A program made the position numbers and the translations under genes. A stretch of DNA of 64,000 bases from Zymomonas mobilis (GTDB lineage: Bacteria > Pseudomonadota > Alphaproteobacteria > Sphingomonadales > Sphingomonadaceae), in contig NZ_VFOF01000001.1 in the NCBI RefSeq assembly GCF_006715975.1, positions 258,001 through 322,000 on the forward strand, written 5' to 3'. Under the pieces are notes generated by a model that was not told the DNA's origin, did not search any database, and saw nothing but the letters and a program-made list of their open reading frames with translations. Below, in pieces: positions 18,353-27,337 of this stretch. How positions within the stretch are numbered: position 1 is the first letter of the stretch; the number at the start of each line of letters is the position of its first letter.

Positions 18353-19546
18353 ATGGGTTTTCGTACATTAGATAATATTGGCGACGTTAAAGGTAAGCGC
18401 GTTCTCGTTCGCGAAGATCTGAACGTTCCTATGGATGGCGACCGCGTTACGGATGATACCCGTCTTCGCGCTGCGATCCCGACAGTTAATGAATTGGCAG
18501 AAAAAGGCGCAAAAGTCCTTATTCTGGCTCACTTCGGTCGTCCGAAAGGTCAGCCGAATCCTGAAATGTCCTTGGCTCGCATTAAAGATGCGCTGGCTGG
18601 CGTTCTGGGTCGTCCGGTTCACTTCATCAATGACATCAAGGGTGACGCTGCTTCTAAAGCCGTTGATGCTCTGAATCCTGGTGCCGTTGCTCTTCTTGAA
18701 AACACCCGCTTCTATGCTGGTGAAGAAAAGAATGACCCGACCTTGGCTGCTGAAGTTGCCAAGCTTGGTGACTTCTATGTCAATGACGCTTTCTCGGCTG
18801 CTCACCGCGCCCATGTTTCGACCGAAGGTCTGGCTCACAAATTGCCTGCTTTCGCTGGTCGTGCCATGCAGAAAGAATTAGAAGCTCTTGAAGCTGCTCT
18901 TGGCAAGCCGACCCATCCGGTCGCAGCCGTTGTTGGTGGCGCCAAAGTTTCCACGAAGCTTGATGTTCTGACCAACCTTGTTGCCAAGGTTGACCATCTG
19001 ATCATCGGTGGTGGTATGGCCAATACTTTCCTCGCCGCACAGGGTGTTGATGTTGGTAAGTCCCTTTGCGAGCATGAGCTGAAAGATACCGTTAAAGGTA
19101 TTTTCGCTGCTGCTGAAAAAACGGGCTGCAAAATCCATCTTCCGAGCGACGTCGTTGTTGCAAAAGAATTCAAAGCTAACCCGCCGATCCGGACCATTCC
19201 GGTTAACGAAGTTGCTGATGACGAAATGATCCTCGACGTCGGCCCGAAAGCGGTTGTTGCTTTGTCTGAAGTTTTGAAAGCTTCCAAAACCTTGGTCTGG
19301 AATGGCCCGTTGGGTGCTTTTGAAATTGCACCTTTCGATAAAGCTACGGTTGCTCTGGCTCAGCAGGCAGCTGCTTTGACCAAGGCTGGTTCCTTGATCT
19401 CTGTTGCTGGTGGTGGTGACACGGTTGCCGCTCTTAACCATGCTGGTGTGGCAAAAGACTTTAGCTTTGTCTCAACCGCTGGTGGTGCTTTCCTTGAATG
19501 GATGGAAGGCAAAGAGCTGCCAGGTGTTAAAGCCTTAGAAGCTTAA
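18353..19546 (+). CDS. pgk: Phosphoglycerate kinase
   Basis: 397-aa kinase that transfers phosphate from 1,3-bisphosphoglycerate to ADP. It shows the N-terminal substrate motif [13 protein letters not shown], the basic-patch motifs LAHFGRPKG and [13 protein letters not shown], and [11 protein letters not shown]. The nucleotide-binding C-domain has [22 protein letters not shown] and [12 protein letters not shown]. It is preceded by a strong ribosome-binding site (AAGGAGGATATA). Codon bias is as strong as in gap. A terminator follows within 30 bp. It matches from memory the Z. mobilis enzyme. Confidence 0.98.
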   Translation: MGFRTLDNIGDVKGKRVLVREDLNVPMDGDRVTDDTRLRAAIPTVNELAEKGAKVLILAHFGRPKGQPNPEMSLARIKDALAGVLGRPVHFINDIKGDAASKAVDALNPGAVALLENTRFYAGEEKNDPTLAAEVAKLGDFYVNDAFSAAHRAHVSTEGLAHKLPAFAGRAMQKELEALEAALGKPTHPVAAVVGGAKVSTKLDVLTNLVAKVDHLIIGGGMANTFLAAQGVDVGKSLCEHELKDTVKGIFAAAEKTGCKIHLPSDVVVAKEFKANPPIRTIPVNEVADDEMILDVGPKAVVALSEVLKASKTLVWNGPLGAFEIAPFDKATVALAQQAAALTKAGSLISVAGGGDTVAALNHAGVAKDFSFVSTAGGAFLEWMEGKELPGVKALEA

Positions 19547-19571
19547 TTTAAAAGTTCGCTTTTAAAGAAAA

Positions 19572-19601
19572 GAGGGTGGTCTTATTGGCCGCCCTTTTTT
19601 T
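19572..19601 (+). terminator. Rho-independent terminator of gap-pgk
   Basis: GGGTGGTC (19574-19581) pairs with GGCCGCCC (19587-19594) around TTATT, followed by seven T. Confidence 0.85.
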
Positions 19602-19658
19602 ATCTTTTTCGGGTTTTGATGCATTTTTGGTTTGTCTTTTGGGGCTAGGAAAAATTAA

Positions 19659-19766
19659 CCTGCGACCTGCGACCTGCGACCTGCGACCTGCGACCTGCGA
19701 CCTGCGACCTGCGACCTGCGACCTGCGACCTGCGACCTGCGACCTGCGACCTGCGACCTGCGACCT
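19659..19766. repeat. Heptanucleotide tandem repeat (CCTGCGA) of about 15.4 copies
   Basis: CCTGCGA repeats without interruption from 19659 to 19766 (15 full units plus CCT). It lies 60 bp after the pgk terminator and some 430 bp before fba. Perfect short tandem repeats of this length arise by polymerase slippage and usually vary between strains. One frame through it reads as repeats of DLRPATC, but that frame would start inside the pgk terminator, so I do not call a gene. Confidence 0.95.
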
Positions 19767-20193
19767 AAAGTAAGGGTAGAGGTTGGATATAAAAAAAGTT
19801 GGCCGCTGAAATGATTATTGTTTCTTTAGTTATCTTATTGTGACTATTTAGAAAAATAATTTAAAAATATAGTGGCTATTTTAATCTGTATTTTTGTATT
19901 TTTGCCTGAATAACGTCGCTATTTCATTTTCGTGAATAATAGATAGATTAAATCTATCCAGAAAATCTTCAAAATACTTTATCGCAAAAGCGGATAGTTC
20001 TGTATCTGTGATGCTATAACATTATAATATCTTTCTATATGACAGAGAAAACGGGTGACTGATTCTCTTATCAGGTTAAAAAGAGTTGCTCGGGTAACCG
20101 TCAAATTGAGTTTTCAGCCGAAAGCGTTATTTTACTGATACAGCTAGATATGCTGGGGCTGTTACCTTATATCCCAAGGGAAGGAGCGCTGCG
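19767..20193 (+). promoter_or_regulatory. AT-rich upstream region of fba with a palindrome
   Basis: No gene. It contains the palindrome GATAGATT-A-AATCTATC (19942-19958), 235 bp before the fba start, a candidate operator. Several AT-rich hexamers (for example CATTATAATATC near 20020-20030) could be -10 elements. A strong ribosome-binding site AAGGGAAGGAG precedes the fba ATG. Confidence 0.4.
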
Positions 20194-21108
20194 ATGTCTA
20201 TTACTCCCGAAGTAAAAGCTATTCTTAATCTTTATGAAAGTGATAATCCCGGGACAAAGGCTAATCTTGCTCGTATTTTGAATCATGGCCGCTTGGGTGG
20301 AACTGGCAAGCTGATTATTCTGCCAGTCGATCAGGGTTTGGAGCATGGCCCCGCACGCAGTTTTTATCCTAATCCTGCAGGATATGATCCCCAATATCAT
20401 TATAAATTAGCGATTGATGGCGGGTTTTCTGCCTTTGCTGCCCCGATTGGGATGCTGGAAACCGGCGCGGCTACATTTGCGGGTCAAATCCCGACGATTT
20501 TAAAAATGAATTCTTCCAATAGTTGGTCATCTGTCAACGATCAGGCTGTGACTTCCTGTGTTGGGGATGCTTTAAGATTGGGATGCTCGGCTGTCGGTTT
20601 TACGATTTATCCCGGCTCTGATATTATTTTCGAACAGATTGAAGAATTCCGCCATATTTCGGCAGAAGCCAAAAGATGTGGTCTGGCAACGGTTGTTTGG
20701 GCCTATCCCCGTGGTGGGCGTTTGACCAAAAGAGGTGAAACCGCTTTGGATGTGAGCGCCTATGCCGTGCATATCGCTGCCCAGATCGGTGGTCATATTA
20801 TCAAAGTCAAATTGCCGACTTCACATATCGAACAGCCTGAAGCGATTTCTGCTTATTCAGGAAAAGACTGGGCTCCGCTCGCCAATCGCGTTTCCCATAT
20901 TATGGAATCCGCCTTTGCTGGACGGCGTATGGTTGTTTTTTCCGGCGGTGAAGCCAAAACACCGGATGAACTTTTTCGGGAAGCTGAAGCTATTCGTGAT
21001 GGCGGTGGTCATGGTTCGATTATGGGACGCAATGTTTTCCAGCGTTCAAGAGAAGAAGCCTTGGCGCTCGTCGATAAGATTGTCGATATTTATAAGAAAA
21101 AGGATTGA
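20194..21108 (+). CDS. fba: Class I fructose-bisphosphate aldolase (DhnA/FbaB type)
   Basis: 304-aa archaeal/bacterial class I aldolase forming a Schiff base with substrate. Family motifs are ILPVDQGLEHGP at the start (phosphate-binding Asp), VVWAYPRGGRL, the catalytic-Lys strand HIIKVKLPTSHIEQ, VFSGGEAKTPDELFREAEAI and the phosphate loop DGGGHGSIMGRNVFQR. It interconverts fructose 1,6-bisphosphate with the two triose phosphates. Zymomonas lacks a working phosphofructokinase route, so a gluconeogenic or hexose-phosphate supply role is likely. It is a single-gene unit converging on ispG. Confidence 0.93.
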   Translation: MSITPEVKAILNLYESDNPGTKANLARILNHGRLGGTGKLIILPVDQGLEHGPARSFYPNPAGYDPQYHYKLAIDGGFSAFAAPIGMLETGAATFAGQIPTILKMNSSNSWSSVNDQAVTSCVGDALRLGCSAVGFTIYPGSDIIFEQIEEFRHISAEAKRCGLATVVWAYPRGGRLTKRGETALDVSAYAVHIAAQIGGHIIKVKLPTSHIEQPEAISAYSGKDWAPLANRVSHIMESAFAGRRMVVFSGGEAKTPDELFREAEAIRDGGGHGSIMGRNVFQRSREEALALVDKIVDIYKKKD

Positions 21109-21222
21109 GCGGCATTAAAAGCCGAACGGGTAGGGTAAATAATCTTAATCCGTGTTTTGAGGCGAAAAACAGCCTGTCTATGGATCAATAGAAAATAGAG
21201 ATGATTAAGGGTGAGCTTTTTT

Positions 21223-21248
21223 ATCCCTGCCCGAAAACGAGCAGGGAT
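21223..21248. terminator. Hairpin between convergent fba and ispG
   Basis: ATCCCTGC (21223-21230) and GCAGGGAT (21241-21248) form a perfect 8-bp stem. Neither strand has a U-run on its 3' side; the T-run lies on the 5' side of the + strand stem. It may be a weak bidirectional stop or a 3'-end stabiliser. Confidence 0.45.
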
Positions 21249-21265
21249 AGTAAGAGGTCAGATTG

Positions 21266-22399
21266 TTATTCAGCGGCGACTGCGGCCGCTTTTTCTTTAG
21301 CTTTTTCTGCTTCGATTTCGGCTGCCTTGGCTTCAACCAAAGAGACGATGTGATCGAGCATTTTGGCATCTTCGACCGTGTGGTCGGTGACACCTGACAA
21401 GAAAACCATATGCTTGCCATGACCGCCACCGGTAACGCCGATATCGGTTTCCCGAGCTTCACCAGGGCCATTCACAACACAGCCCAAGATAGACAGCGAA
21501 AGCGGCGTTGAGATATGCGCCAGTCTGTCTTCCAAAGCCTTGACCGTTTTAACAACATCAAAGCCCTGTCTGGCACAGCTGGGGCAGGAGACGACCCGAA
21601 CGCCACGCGTCCGAAGATCTAATGTCTTGAGAATATCGTAACCGACCCGAACTTCTTGTTCTGGATCTGCCGAGAGGGAGACACGCAGGGTATCACCGAT
21701 GCCGTCCCATAACAGATTACCAATACCCAAAGCCGATTTAACCGTGCCGCCGATCAGGCCACCAGCTTCGGTGATGCCTAAATGGAGCGGGCAATCAACG
21801 GCTTTCGCCAAGGCTTTATAAGAAGCGACAGCCAAGAAAACATCAGAAGCCTTCACAGCGACTTTGAATTCGTGGAAATCTTGATCTTGCAATAATTTGA
21901 TATGGTTTAAAGCGCTTTCGACTAGAGCGTCGGGGCAGGGTTCACCATATTTTTCCAACAGTTCTTTTTCGAGACTACCCGCATTCACACCGATACGAAT
22001 GGCGCAGCCATTGGCTTTTGCAGCCCGGACAACTTCGGCTACCCGTTCGGAAGAACCGATATTACCCGGATTGATACGGAGGCAGGCAGCCCCTGCATCA
22101 GCAGCTTCCAAAGCCCGTTTATAGTGGAAATGGATATCCGCAATGATCGGCACTTCTGCTGCGCGGACGATGTCCTTTAAAGCGGCAGTGGACTCTTTAT
22201 CGGGGCAGGACACCCGAACAAGGTCAACACCAACAGCTTCGCAGCGTTTGATCTGGGCGATCGTGGCCTGAGCATCTGTGGTCGGGGTATTAGTCATGGT
22301 CTGAACACTGATCGGGGCATCTCCGCCGACAGCGACATTACCAACCATGATCTTGCGCGATTTGCGGCGCTCTATATGGCGCCAAGGACGAATGGACAT
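21266..22399 (-). CDS. ispG: 4-hydroxy-3-methylbut-2-en-1-yl diphosphate synthase (flavodoxin) IspG
   Basis: 377-aa [4Fe-4S] enzyme of the MEP isoprenoid pathway, which supplies precursors including those of the abundant Zymomonas hopanoids. The start ATG 22399 is preferred over an upstream TTG. The N-terminal TIM barrel has [19 protein letters not shown] and the blocks RINPGNIG and [10 protein letters not shown]. The C-terminal domain carries the cluster ligands in [11 protein letters not shown] and [12 protein letters not shown] Lys/Glu/Ala-rich tail ends the protein. It is monocistronic and convergent with fba. Confidence 0.95.
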   Translation of the reverse strand: MSIRPWRHIERRKSRKIMVGNVAVGGDAPISVQTMTNTPTTDAQATIAQIKRCEAVGVDLVRVSCPDKESTAALKDIVRAAEVPIIADIHFHYKRALEAADAGAACLRINPGNIGSSERVAEVVRAAKANGCAIRIGVNAGSLEKELLEKYGEPCPDALVESALNHIKLLQDQDFHEFKVAVKASDVFLAVASYKALAKAVDCPLHLGITEAGGLIGGTVKSALGIGNLLWDGIGDTLRVSLSADPEQEVRVGYDILKTLDLRTRGVRVVSCPSCARQGFDVVKTVKALEDRLAHISTPLSLSILGCVVNGPGEARETDIGVTGGGHGKHMVFLSGVTDHTVEDAKMLDHIVSLVEAKAAEIEAEKAKEKAAAVAAE

Positions 22400-22780
22400 A
22401 TGCAAAGCCTATACGTCTAAAAGGGCATAAAACCAACCGTCTAAGGGGTTTTTGATAGAGAAGAAAGCAATATTCAAAATTCTATGGAGAAGTTACAACA
22501 GTTTACCGTTTCCTTCTGCGCGAGGGGACAGGATTACAGGTTTACATAAAGAATTATTTATATTTATATATTCTTAATATTTACAGATCAGGTTGTGACA
22601 CGGTACAGCTACCCTGCCCGGGGGAGATTATAAAATTCCGAGTAGATAAGAATAGCAGTTTGAACCGAGTTGTTTAAAAAATGTCGTCTTTATCTGCTGG
22701 TATGATGTGGCTGAATAGAGCCAGCCCGATATATTTTGAAATCTGATCGCCGATTACCCTTTTCTTAGGAGACTTCATCT
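22400..22780. other. Divergent promoter region between ispG and ahcY
   Basis: 381 bp without a gene. It contains an AT-rich block (22545-22580) and a GC-rich patch around 22600-22625 (GTGACACGGTACAGC, then CTGCCCGGGGG). I compared the latter with SAM- and SAH-riboswitch cores and saw no convincing match. Promoters for both genes must lie here. Confidence 0.4.
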
Positions 22781-24175
22781 ATGGCCAATGAGCCTTATAT
22801 TGTCCGTGACATTAGCCTTGCCGGTTGGGGCCGTAAGGAAATCGATATTGCCGAAGGCGAAATGCCCGGCCTGATGGCTTTGCGTGAAGAATATGCCGCG
22901 AAGAAGCCGTTAAAAGGCGCTCGGATTACCGGTTCTTTGCATATGACCATTCAGACCGCTGTTTTGATTGAAACGCTGGTCGATTTGGGCGCGGAAGTAC
23001 GTTGGGCTTCTTGCAACATTTTCTCGACGCAGGATCACGCAGCAGCGGCGATTGCAGAACAGAATATTCCGGTATTTGCTGTTAAGGGCGAGTCACTGGA
23101 AGAATATTGGGATTATGTCGATCGTATTTTCGATTGGGGTAATGGCGAAACCGCTAACATGATTTTGGACGATGGTGGCGATGCAACCATGTTCATTTTA
23201 TGGGGCGCAAAATTGGAAGCGGGTATTGAATTCCCGGCTCCGGAAAATGAAGAAGAAGAAATCTTTCAGAAGGTTGTGCGTCGTCGTGTCGCAGCCAGCC
23301 CGGGCTTCCTGACCAAAACCGCAGAAACGGTTAAAGGTGTTTCCGAAGAAACCACCACCGGCGTTCATCGTTTGTATGAGATTTCAAAGAAGGGCGAGCT
23401 GCCTTTCCCAGCAATCAACGTCAATGATTCCGTCACCAAATCGAAATTCGACAATCTTTATGGTTGTAAGGAATCTTTGGTCGATGCCATCCGTCGTGCA
23501 ACCGATGTGATGTTGGCCGGTAAGGTCGCTTGTGTCGCCGGTTTCGGTGATGTGGGTAAGGGTTCTGCTGCTTCCTTGCGGAATGGTGGCGCTCGCGTTT
23601 TGGTAACCGAAGTCGATCCAATCTGTGCGCTTCAGGCCGCGATGGAAGGCTATGAAGTCGTTACCTTGGAAGAAGCGGCACCGCGCGCCGATATCTTTGT
23701 GACCTGCACTGGTAATGCCGATATCATCACGCTGGATCACATGCGTGCCATGAAGCATCACGCGATTGTCTGCAATATCGGTCATTTCGATAGTGAAATT
23801 CAGATTAGTTCGCTGGCTAATATGGAATGGAACGAAATTAAGCCGCAGGTTGATCTGGTCAAATTCCCAGATGATAAGGAAATTATCGTTCTGGCTAAAG
23901 GCCGTTTGGTCAATCTGGGATGTGCCACGGGTCATCCGAGCTTTGTGATGTCAGCAAGCTTCACCAATCAGGTGTTGGCTCAGATCGAATTGTTCTGCAA
24001 CAGCGATCAATATCAGAAAAATGTTTATATGCTGCCGAAGCATTTGGATGAAAAGGTTGCCGCCTTACATCTTCCGAAATTGGGCGTGCATTTGAGCAAG
24101 CTGACCCAGAAGCAGGCTGATTATATCGGTGTTCCGGTCAATGGACCTTTCAAGTCCGATCATTACCGTTATTAA
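22781..24175 (+). CDS. ahcY: Adenosylhomocysteinase
   Basis: 464-aa NAD-dependent enzyme that hydrolyses S-adenosylhomocysteine to adenosine and homocysteine, keeping methylation running. Motifs are [31 protein letters not shown], the substrate-binding [12 protein letters not shown] and the NAD-binding Rossmann loop [24 protein letters not shown] and the C-terminal [19 protein letters not shown](S)DHYRY complete the set. The length, with a roughly 40-residue insertion, is typical of the proteobacterial form. It has its own ribosome-binding site (TAGGAG) and terminator. Confidence 0.97.
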   Translation: MANEPYIVRDISLAGWGRKEIDIAEGEMPGLMALREEYAAKKPLKGARITGSLHMTIQTAVLIETLVDLGAEVRWASCNIFSTQDHAAAAIAEQNIPVFAVKGESLEEYWDYVDRIFDWGNGETANMILDDGGDATMFILWGAKLEAGIEFPAPENEEEEIFQKVVRRRVAASPGFLTKTAETVKGVSEETTTGVHRLYEISKKGELPFPAINVNDSVTKSKFDNLYGCKESLVDAIRRATDVMLAGKVACVAGFGDVGKGSAASLRNGGARVLVTEVDPICALQAAMEGYEVVTLEEAAPRADIFVTCTGNADIITLDHMRAMKHHAIVCNIGHFDSEIQISSLANMEWNEIKPQVDLVKFPDDKEIIVLAKGRLVNLGCATGHPSFVMSASFTNQVLAQIELFCNSDQYQKNVYMLPKHLDEKVAALHLPKLGVHLSKLTQKQADYIGVPVNGPFKSDHYRY

Positions 24176-24226
24176 TTTTTGAATTTCGGGAGCGGTTAAT
24201 GCCGCTTTTCGAAAGTCCATAACAAG

Positions 24227-24258
24227 GAACCGGTCATTCTATGGCCGGTTCTTTTTTT
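24227..24258 (+). terminator. Rho-independent terminator of ahcY
   Basis: GAACCGG (24227-24233) pairs with CCGGTTC (24245-24251), followed by seven T. Confidence 0.85.
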
Positions 24259-24402
24259 ATGTATAAATGCGGCTGGGAATAGATTTGCCTATTCAGGTAA
24301 GGGAGATTTTGAGAATTTGGGTGATGTTTTGGGCGGTTAGGACAACCGGAGACATCGCATAGACAAGATGCTTATAGGATATTTAAGATCGGACAGGAAG
24401 CT

Positions 24403-24428
24403 GTCCCGACCGGAGAACCGGTCAGGAC
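24403..24428. repeat. Inverted repeat after ettA
   Basis: GTCCCGACCGG (24403-24413) and CCGGTCAGGAC (24418-24428) pair around AGAA with one mismatch, 19 bp beyond the ettA stop. No U-run follows on the ettA strand, so the role as terminator is uncertain. Confidence 0.45.
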
Positions 24429-24447
24429 AAAAAGCTTCGCTATTGGT

Positions 24448-26130
24448 TTAGTTACGGGTTAACTTTTTATAGGCTTGGGCGCTGGCACGGTCAGCGGCTT
24501 CACCAAAGCGGCGGCGTTTGTCTTCTTCGTAGGATTCGAAGTTGCCTTCGAACCATTCGACATGACCGTCGCCTTCAAAAGCGAGAATATGAGTGGCTAA
24601 GCGATCGAGGAAGAAGCGGTCATGGCTGATAACCACAGCGCAACCAGCAAAGTTTTCCAAGGCTTCTTCCAAAGCACGCAAGGTTTCAACATCAAGATCG
24701 TTGGTCGGTTCATCCAACAACAGAACGTTGCCGCCTTCTTTCAGCATTTTAGCCATATGAACGCGGTTTCTTTCACCACCGGACAACTGGCCAACTTTTT
24801 TCTGCTGATCCGAGCCTTTGAAGTTAAAGGCACCGACATAAGCGCGGGTTGCGATTTCATGCTTACCGAAGTTGAAGCGATCAAGACCGTCTGAAACTTC
24901 TTCCCAGACATTCTTGTTCGGATCAAGATGATCGCGGCTTTGATCGACATAGCCGAGCTGAACCGTGGGGCCGACTTCGACTTCACCCGCGTCTGGCTTT
25001 TCTTGGCCGGTAATCAATTTGAATAATGTGGTTTTACCCGCACCATTCGCACCGATAACACCGACGATACCGCCCGGTGGGAGTGAAAAGCTTAAATCTT
25101 CGAACAGTTTTTTGTCGCCAAAGCTTTTGGTAAGACCACGTGCTTCGATGACCTTGCTTCCCAGCCGTTCAGGAATCTGGATCATAATCTGGGCTGCACC
25201 CGGACGACGATCATTCTGCTTTTCAACCAATTCGTCAAAGGCCTTGATACGGGCTTTACTTTTGGTCTGGCGCGCTTTCGGGCTCTGTCTGATCCACTGC
25301 AGTTCCTGCTGGATAGCCTTTTGACGGCCTTCTTCTTCGCGTTCTTCTTGCTCCAGTCGTTTGGACTGGGCTTCTAACCATGCAGAATAGTTGCCTTCAA
25401 ACGGGATGCCGCGACCACGATCGATTTCAAGCACCCAGCCCACAACATTATCAAGGAAGTAGCGATCATGGGTGACCAGAATGACGTTACCTGGATATTC
25501 TTTCAAATGATTTTCCAGCCATGCGACGCTTTCGGCATCAAGATGGTTGGTCGGTTCATCCAACAGAAGGATACCCGGTTTTTCAAGCAACAGGCGGCAT
25601 AAAGCGACACGGCGGCGTTCACCACCGGAAAGCTTGGTTACATCAGCATCACCCGGCGGGCAGCGCAGCGCTTCCATTGCGATTTCCAGCTGGTTATCCA
25701 ATGTCCAGCCATCAACGGCATCAATCCGTTCTTGCAATTCGCCCATTTCGGTCATCAGCGCATCGAAATCGGCATCCGCAGGCGGATCTGCCATCAGCGT
25801 GGAGATTTCATTGAAACGGTCGACCAAATCCGCGGTTTCGCGGACGCCGTCCATTACATTGCCTTTGACATCTTTATTGGGATCAAGATTCGGTTCCTGT
25901 GGCAGATAGCCGACATTGATACCTTCTGCAGCCCATGCTTCCCCCTGATATTCCGTATCCATACCGGCCATGATTTTCATCAGGGTGGATTTACCGGCAC
26001 CGTTGACACCGATGATGGCGATTTTGGTACCTGGGAGGAATTGCAGGTGAATATTGTTTAGAACAGGTTTTTTAGCGCCGGGAAAAGTCTTGGTCAGACC
26101 TTTCATGACATAACTATACTGGACGGCCAT
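24448..26130 (-). CDS. ettA: Energy-dependent translational throttle protein EttA (ABC-F)
   Basis: 560-aa cytoplasmic ABC-F ATPase with two ABC domains and no membrane part. It binds the ribosomal E site and gates elongation according to ADP/ATP. Domain 1 has Walker A GVNGAGKSTLMK and signature LSGGERRRVALC. Domain 2 has GANGAGKTTLFK and LSGGERNRVHMAKM. The Walker B/switch segments are LLLDEPTNHLDAE and LLLDEPTNDLDVE. The interdomain linker is the Arg/Glu/Gln-rich helical region around residues 245-300. It is divergent from a lipoprotein gene across a long AT-rich spacer. Confidence 0.95.
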   Translation of the reverse strand: MAVQYSYVMKGLTKTFPGAKKPVLNNIHLQFLPGTKIAIIGVNGAGKSTLMKIMAGMDTEYQGEAWAAEGINVGYLPQEPNLDPNKDVKGNVMDGVRETADLVDRFNEISTLMADPPADADFDALMTEMGELQERIDAVDGWTLDNQLEIAMEALRCPPGDADVTKLSGGERRRVALCRLLLEKPGILLLDEPTNHLDAESVAWLENHLKEYPGNVILVTHDRYFLDNVVGWVLEIDRGRGIPFEGNYSAWLEAQSKRLEQEEREEEGRQKAIQQELQWIRQSPKARQTKSKARIKAFDELVEKQNDRRPGAAQIMIQIPERLGSKVIEARGLTKSFGDKKLFEDLSFSLPPGGIVGVIGANGAGKTTLFKLITGQEKPDAGEVEVGPTVQLGYVDQSRDHLDPNKNVWEEVSDGLDRFNFGKHEIATRAYVGAFNFKGSDQQKKVGQLSGGERNRVHMAKMLKEGGNVLLLDEPTNDLDVETLRALEEALENFAGCAVVISHDRFFLDRLATHILAFEGDGHVEWFEGNFESYEEDKRRRFGEAADRASAQAYKKLTRN

Positions 26131-26865
26131 GACGTCTCCGAGATTTGGCGAAAAAGGGAAAATATCGTCTAAATTAGCGAAGCTTTGTTATATTGGCAAA
26201 TCCTGTTCACCCAAAAATGCGGTTATCAGGTTTTTTGTCAGATTGTTTTTTGAAAGACGGAAAAACACCCTTACCCTGTATAGATAAGCGACATAAAATT
26301 CTATGCTTTATTTCCACAAGCAAAGATGCAATTTTCAATTTTATTTGAAATTATTTTACATAAAAAAGTAATTTAATGTTTTTAGCAGTAGGTGATTTTT
26401 GTTATTTTTTCTTAAGTATATCATTATCAGGAAAAATTGTTTTTTAAAGTGTCGTGAAGTTATGAGGGTGGAAAAACAGGACAGAAATATTTTGTCTTAA
26501 ACCCATGTCCTTATATCTTTCAAAAGCGACAGGTAATTCCCGCTAGAAAAAAACAGCAATAAAGAAACTTTAGAGTTTTTTATTGTGAGTCCCGATTCTG
26601 ACTCGAGAGTAGAAAACTATTCGAAGTATGATTTTTTACCCAAATTTTAAAAATAAAATCGAACTAGTTGGGTCCATAATCAGCTTATATTCAAAAAACT
26701 TCTTCTATTTTGTAGCTTTTTTGCCTCGAAATCATAAATTTGCGACCAATAGAGGTCGAAAAGGCTTTCTTCCTGATTGATTATTGGAAATGAATCGCTA
26801 TTGGGAGCCAATGGGGCACGGCGTTTCGGACCGGGCCCGTTATTAACAAAACTGGAGCTACTCTC
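26131..26865. other. Long AT-rich divergent spacer
   Basis: 735 bp without a credible gene on either strand: stops are dense in all frames. It must hold the promoters of ettA (minus) and the small lipoprotein gene (plus). I see no repeat, hairpin or RNA motif that I can support. Confidence 0.5.
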
Positions 26866-27105
26866 ATGAAGAAGCTTGGCATCATTTTTGCCGCCGCCGG
26901 TCTGATGGCTGTTGCTGCTTGCAACAAACCGGCTGAAAACACTGAAACCGCCAACGGCACGGACAACACCGTTGTTTCCGTTGATAACGGTGCAATCGAC
27001 AACTTCGCAACCGACGTTAGCTCGGCTGCTGCCAACGCTGCTGAAAGCGTTGACAATGTGACCGCAGCTGCTGCTGAAGGTCTGAAGAACAAAGTCGGTA
27101 AGTAA
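26866..27105 (+). CDS. Small lipoprotein, unknown
   Basis: 79-aa predicted lipoprotein with signal MKKLGIIFAAAGLMAVAAC and lipobox VAAC. The mature part (about 60 residues) is acidic and rich in Ala, Asn, Thr and Val. It lacks aromatic residues apart from one Phe and ends in KNKVGK. It resembles small, abundant entericidin-like or surface lipoproteins only in general character. Codon use is strongly biased (GGT, GCT, AAC, GTT), suggesting high expression. TGGAG lies 9 nt upstream of the ATG. It is a single-gene unit with its own terminator. Confidence 0.75.
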   Translation: MKKLGIIFAAAGLMAVAACNKPAENTETANGTDNTVVSVDNGAIDNFATDVSSAAANAAESVDNVTAAAAEGLKNKVGK

Positions 27106-27175
27106 TCGGCTTTTTCTTCCTTACTTGATATAAACAGCAGAAAAAATCTGCGGTTTATATCAATACAGAATTTTA

Positions 27176-27207
27176 GGCGGGTATCTGTTAGATGCCCGCC
27201 TTATTCT
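27176..27207 (+). terminator. Rho-independent terminator of the lipoprotein gene
   Basis: GGCGGGTATC (27176-27185) pairs with GATGCCCGCC (27191-27200), with one G-U, around TGTTA, followed by TTATTCT. Confidence 0.8.
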
Positions 27208-27337
27208 ATGTATATATCTGGCATAAAAACGGGTAAAAGCCATTCGGTCTTGTCATTGAGGCGAAGAGGGCTTTAACCTTTTCTCTTCCTCCTCATATTC
27301 AAGAATACGACAGTTTTTTATCTATTAGGGACGACAG

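Noticed and set aside
18298-18375. Leader peptide gene before pgk
   Set aside because: The SD-like motif abuts its ATG with no spacing, so initiation there is unlikely. I kept the motif duplication only as a finding.
19659-19766. CRISPR array
   Set aside because: The unit is 7 bp with no spacers; it is a simple tandem repeat. No CRISPR array or cas gene is visible in the window.
19576-19773. 65-codon frame ending in DLRPATC repeats
   Set aside because: It would start inside the pgk terminator, has no ribosome-binding site, and its body is just the heptanucleotide array read in one frame.
22590-22640. SAM or SAH riboswitch in the ahcY leader
   Set aside because: The GC-rich patch does not show the conserved cores of SAM-II, SAM-V or SAH aptamers. 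A covariance search would decide.
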